DNA from: Globisporangium splendens
Taxonomy: Eukaryota > Oomycota > Peronosporomycetes > Pythiales > Pythiaceae
Assembly: GCA_006386115.1 (NCBI GenBank)
Contig: VFIW01000083.1
Location: 62,001-126,000 of the forward strand
Direction of reading: 5' to 3'
Length of the DNA: 64,000 nucleotides
Positions 61,124 through 64,000 of this stretch are shown piece after piece. The number at the start of each line of letters is the position of its first letter. Positions within the stretch are counted from its first letter, which is position 1. The translations under genes were made by a program, and so were the position numbers. The notes beneath the pieces were generated by a model, which was not told where the DNA came from, searched no databases, and saw only the letters and a list, made by a program, of their open reading frames with translations.

Positions 61124-64000
61124 TTACGATCCGCCGTTCGGCGCTTCGACTCGTGGTTCCACCTTCAACGAGCGCTGGAAGCACGCGTCAGCATCCGGAT
61201 ACTGCACCGAGGTGCAGATAAATTCCTGCACAGCACGATTCAACACAACACAAAATAGTGAGGAAGTGAATCGACCACCAAAAGTGCAGACGGTAAGCAT
61301 CACGTTCGTACCAGCACACGCTTGTCCGTTGGGAGCAAGTACGCAGCCTTCTGGAAACTCAAAAACCTGCTAATCAGACTGCCAATGGAGCGAATCTGTC
61401 GAGTCACAAAGAATGCGCTACAGTCAGTCATCCAAACGGAAATGACGGCATTTTCTCCTTTTTGCAAGGCGCACCTTTTTGAAGTTGATCAAGTCTTCCT
61501 CGATACGATCTGGGAACTCTTGAAGTGCAATGATATTCTGAATCACGACTCCCATGTACGGGATCAGAGGAGGGGTTCCTTCTTTTGTCAACTTGTTCAA
61601 TGGTCTAAACGACATAAGGAGACCGCATGTGAGCAAATGAAAGACCAACGGCATGCACTGTGTCGCATAGCTCATACCTTGCTCCTTTTTCAGTGTACAG
61701 CTTCAAATCGTGCCATAAATCGCGCGCTTGAGGTGACAATCTTCCCCACGTTTTCTTTAAACGGTAAATGGAAGAGTCATTGGTTGCATTCATCACCGCC
61801 ATGAAGCCATCAAGGTTCTGCAAAGGATTCAGCAGCACAGCTGCAACCTGTCAGACAAAAAAGCACGAAATTCGAGTTAGCAACGTATGAAGTCGCGTTT
61901 AACTCTGCAATTGATATAACAGCATAGTTTGTGGTGAGGTACCTTCACGAAGTAAGACAACATCTCGGCACGTTGATCCACATCGTCCCGTGAAAGAATC
62001 TGGCTGACTACCCACACTGAAATGTGGTTGTGAAGCAATCGCACGCGCTGGTAAGCTGGCGTTTTCTCGACACATTTTTTCGAGGCCAAAATCTCAGTCA
62101 CTACAAAGTAGCAGAAACAATACAGCCATGTAGGTAAATGCAGGTACTTGAAGTACGCAAAGTGTGGAAGGCCGAATACTGTTGATCGCACCTTTGACCT
62201 TGCTGAACAAATAGTGCTGAAACAGAGTGATTTGTTGCGCGATAACGCTAGCGTCGATGTCCAATATCCTGCGGATTCATTCAACAAACAAGGGAGATCA
62301 GAGACCAGCAGTACACGTATCGTTATGAGCACCACAAATACGTACCACGGTCGGCTTCCTCGATCGAACTGGAGCGATCGACTCACACCACGCGGTTGCC
62401 ATGGCGTGATCGTATTAGCCGATGGTTCATACAGGACCGGATCGTTCTCCTCTGCTTTGACGACAAAAGACATCTTTGCATCTCCAGTCCACAACCCGGC
62501 AACGGATAGGCGTCGGCGCGTACTCTGCGAAATGATCTCAATCCCCGTCGCCGACGCAAACAGGTCGTCGTCTAAAAACTTCAAGCTTGGGTCACTTTGC
62601 TTCGCTGAGCACAGGAAATGTTTCAGCGACATGTAGTCGTCTTCGCAAAACGATAGAGTCTGGAACTCTTGCATGCGTTGCATCCGGCAAGCCTCCACAT
62701 ATAATGGCAGCAGAGACGCACTGAGCCATTGCGCGCATTGCGGATCATCATCAATGGTGAATGGGAAAAGCTCCTCGCAAAATACGCTGATGTAGTCGCA
62801 GGCTTCCATGTCTCTCTCCACCTTGTGTTTCAGGTTCTCCACTAGCCTGTTTAGGGCATGAAGCACCATTCGCCGAACGTAGAACCCTTTCACTGTACCC
62901 TCGTGTCGTTTCAGCAGCTCCTACAAGCAGTCCATGTTAACAAAGCATGCAACAGCATCACGACGCATAAAACAAGCAATCTTACCCGAAGGATGTCGAC
63001 CATTTCTCGATAATATCCACCGTACTCGCAGTACCAGATCAACGCATCCACTTCATCCAAACGATAGCGGTCGGACTGCAACAGTAAGCTGGCAATTGAG
63101 TTGAACGTTCCAGCGACAATTTCTGTCGCCCCATCCCGTTCTTCGGTGACAATGTCTCCTGACACCACAGCCTCTCCGCTAACGCTCTTGCACCCTTCTA
63201 GCGACATCGGGATATCTTCTTGTTCATCATCATCTTCGTCTGTATCATCATCATCACCGTTCTCGTCATCATCATCTTGCTCTGTTGCGCTACTCGACAC
63301 GTCTGAAGGGCGATTCAGTACTGCCATCGAATTAGCCGTATCACCAAAAATGTCTCGAATCTCTCCCACAGCATTATCGCCCATTTTCTCCAGCATGTAG
63401 TCATAAATCTCGGGACCGCCATACAGAGCAGCGTAATGCAGAGGAAGCCGGTACAATGAACATACAGCTTCCTTGTCGGCGCCAATCTCCAAGAAGAAAT
63501 CAATCGTATCAACCACCGACGACTCATCAACGTGAGTGCTGCTGCTTCGGAGATCCGAGATGTGAGTCTTTTGCTTCGACACAGCCGTTCTCCCACTGGG
63601 TGTCAGTCCGTGTCCCTTTGCTACAGCCACCATCAAAGGTGTCAGTCCTTCATTTGTTCTTGTTTCAATGTCGCATCCTTTCTCCACCAGTATTTTACAA
63701 ATGTCTCTATGGGCAATTCCAGCAGCAAAGTGAAGTGCCGACTCGCCACGCAATGTATAGATGTCGACTTGGACCCCGTAGTCTAAAAGTGCTTCGACCA
63801 CCTCGTATCTTCCCTCTCGAGATGCCAGCGCCAGCGCGTTCATCCCGCTCTTCCAGTTTCTTGCATTCAGATCCAAGTGGCCATCCGCTTCAATCAACAC
63901 GTCGATACCGTGCAGACATCCTTTCTCTGCCAGGAGCATCAGTGGCGTGTTTCCGTAAATATCGACAGCTTCCAATTCTGCGCCATGGGCCAACAATTTC
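61124..64000 (-). CDS. Ankyrin-repeat RasGEF protein, 8 exons seen (5' end outside window)
   Basis: Exons from the right edge: >64000-62986, 62920-62346, 62268-62192, 62100-61943, 61847-61678, 61604-61475, 61395-61312 and 61225-61124. All junctions are in frame, giving at least 770 residues. The visible N-terminal part has about five ankyrin repeats (GNTPLMLLAEKG, GESALHFAAGIAHRDICKIL, EGLTPLMVAVAKG, LPLHYAALYG). An acidic disordered stretch (DDDDENGDDDDTDEDDDEQE) follows. The C-terminal half is a Cdc25/RasGEF domain: ASVIAQQITLFQHYLFSKV, VRLLHNHISVWVVSQIL, NLDGFMAVMNATNDSSIYRL, IPYMGVVIQNIIAL. It would activate a Ras-family GTPase. The real start is to the right of the window. Confidence 0.9.

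Noticed and set aside
1..64000. tRNA genes, rRNA, CRISPR arrays, transposase or reverse-transcriptase genes
   Set aside because: Looked for B-box-like GGTTCGA strings, regularly spaced repeats and catalytic motifs; none was convincing.

Overview
This window is nuclear DNA from an oomycete, most likely a Peronosporales/Pythiales-type organism (Phytophthora or a relative). The evidence is compact eukaryotic genes with short introns (about 43-240 bp, mostly 60-110), GTRNGT-like donors, GC-rich third codon positions in housekeeping genes, a textbook oomycete core promoter (Inr plus FPR) in front of a duplicated gene, and oomycete-style gene content. That content includes HSF-type DNA-binding proteins with a diverged recognition helix, a START-domain protein, a CaMKK/LKB1-like kinase remnant and a family of secreted metallophosphoesterases. 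Species assignment is inference only.

Left part (1-11.4 kb): the C-terminus of a TMF1-like golgin is followed by a convergent, very large secreted Cys-repeat protein locus (1.2-8.35 kb, minus). That locus is broken by an in-frame TAG, a 10-bp tandem duplication and further frame changes at its 3' end. Next is a near-perfect 1,067-bp inverted duplication (8732-9798 / 10364-11430). Each arm carries a complete MLF-like gene with its own promoter and a heat-shock-element-like palindrome, and the two genes point outward.

Stress cluster (12.8-27.1 kb): a CCDC6-type coiled-coil protein, a class B DnaJ with a perfect four-unit heat shock element upstream, a three-exon START protein, two tandem HSF-domain genes whose tails share NPLF motifs, and two tandem CHCHD2/10-type twin CX9C proteins flanking an unidentified minus-strand gene. 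Chaperone, putative heat-shock regulators and HSE-bearing promoters lie within about 14 kb.

Housekeeping/signalling block (29.2-39.7 kb): a seven-exon AMPK gamma (SNF4) subunit, a myristoylated SVIP-like VCP-binding protein, the translational GTPase DRG1, a Qa-SNARE syntaxin, a nine-exon RagC/D GTPase, and a truncated kinase that has lost its catalytic Lys, its alpha-C Glu and its whole C-lobe.

Metallophosphoesterase cluster (41.1-52.4 kb): four intact paralogues of one calcineurin-like phosphoesterase family (three minus, one plus) and at least three degenerate plus-strand fragments. Copies 2 and 3 share about 1.18 kb of almost identical DNA confined to the catalytic domain, and copy 1 shares a 410-bp identical tract, which suggests gene conversion. 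A 210-bp inverted repeat flanks the region upstream of copy 2.

Right part (52.6-64 kb): an NT5DC-type HAD nucleotidase, an HSPA13/Stch-type membrane-anchored Hsp70 ATPase core, topoisomerase III beta with an RG-rich tail, and an ankyrin-RasGEF protein running off the right edge. Reading-frame bookkeeping points to GC-AG introns in two adjacent genes here.

No tRNA, rRNA, CRISPR array or intact transposon was recognised.
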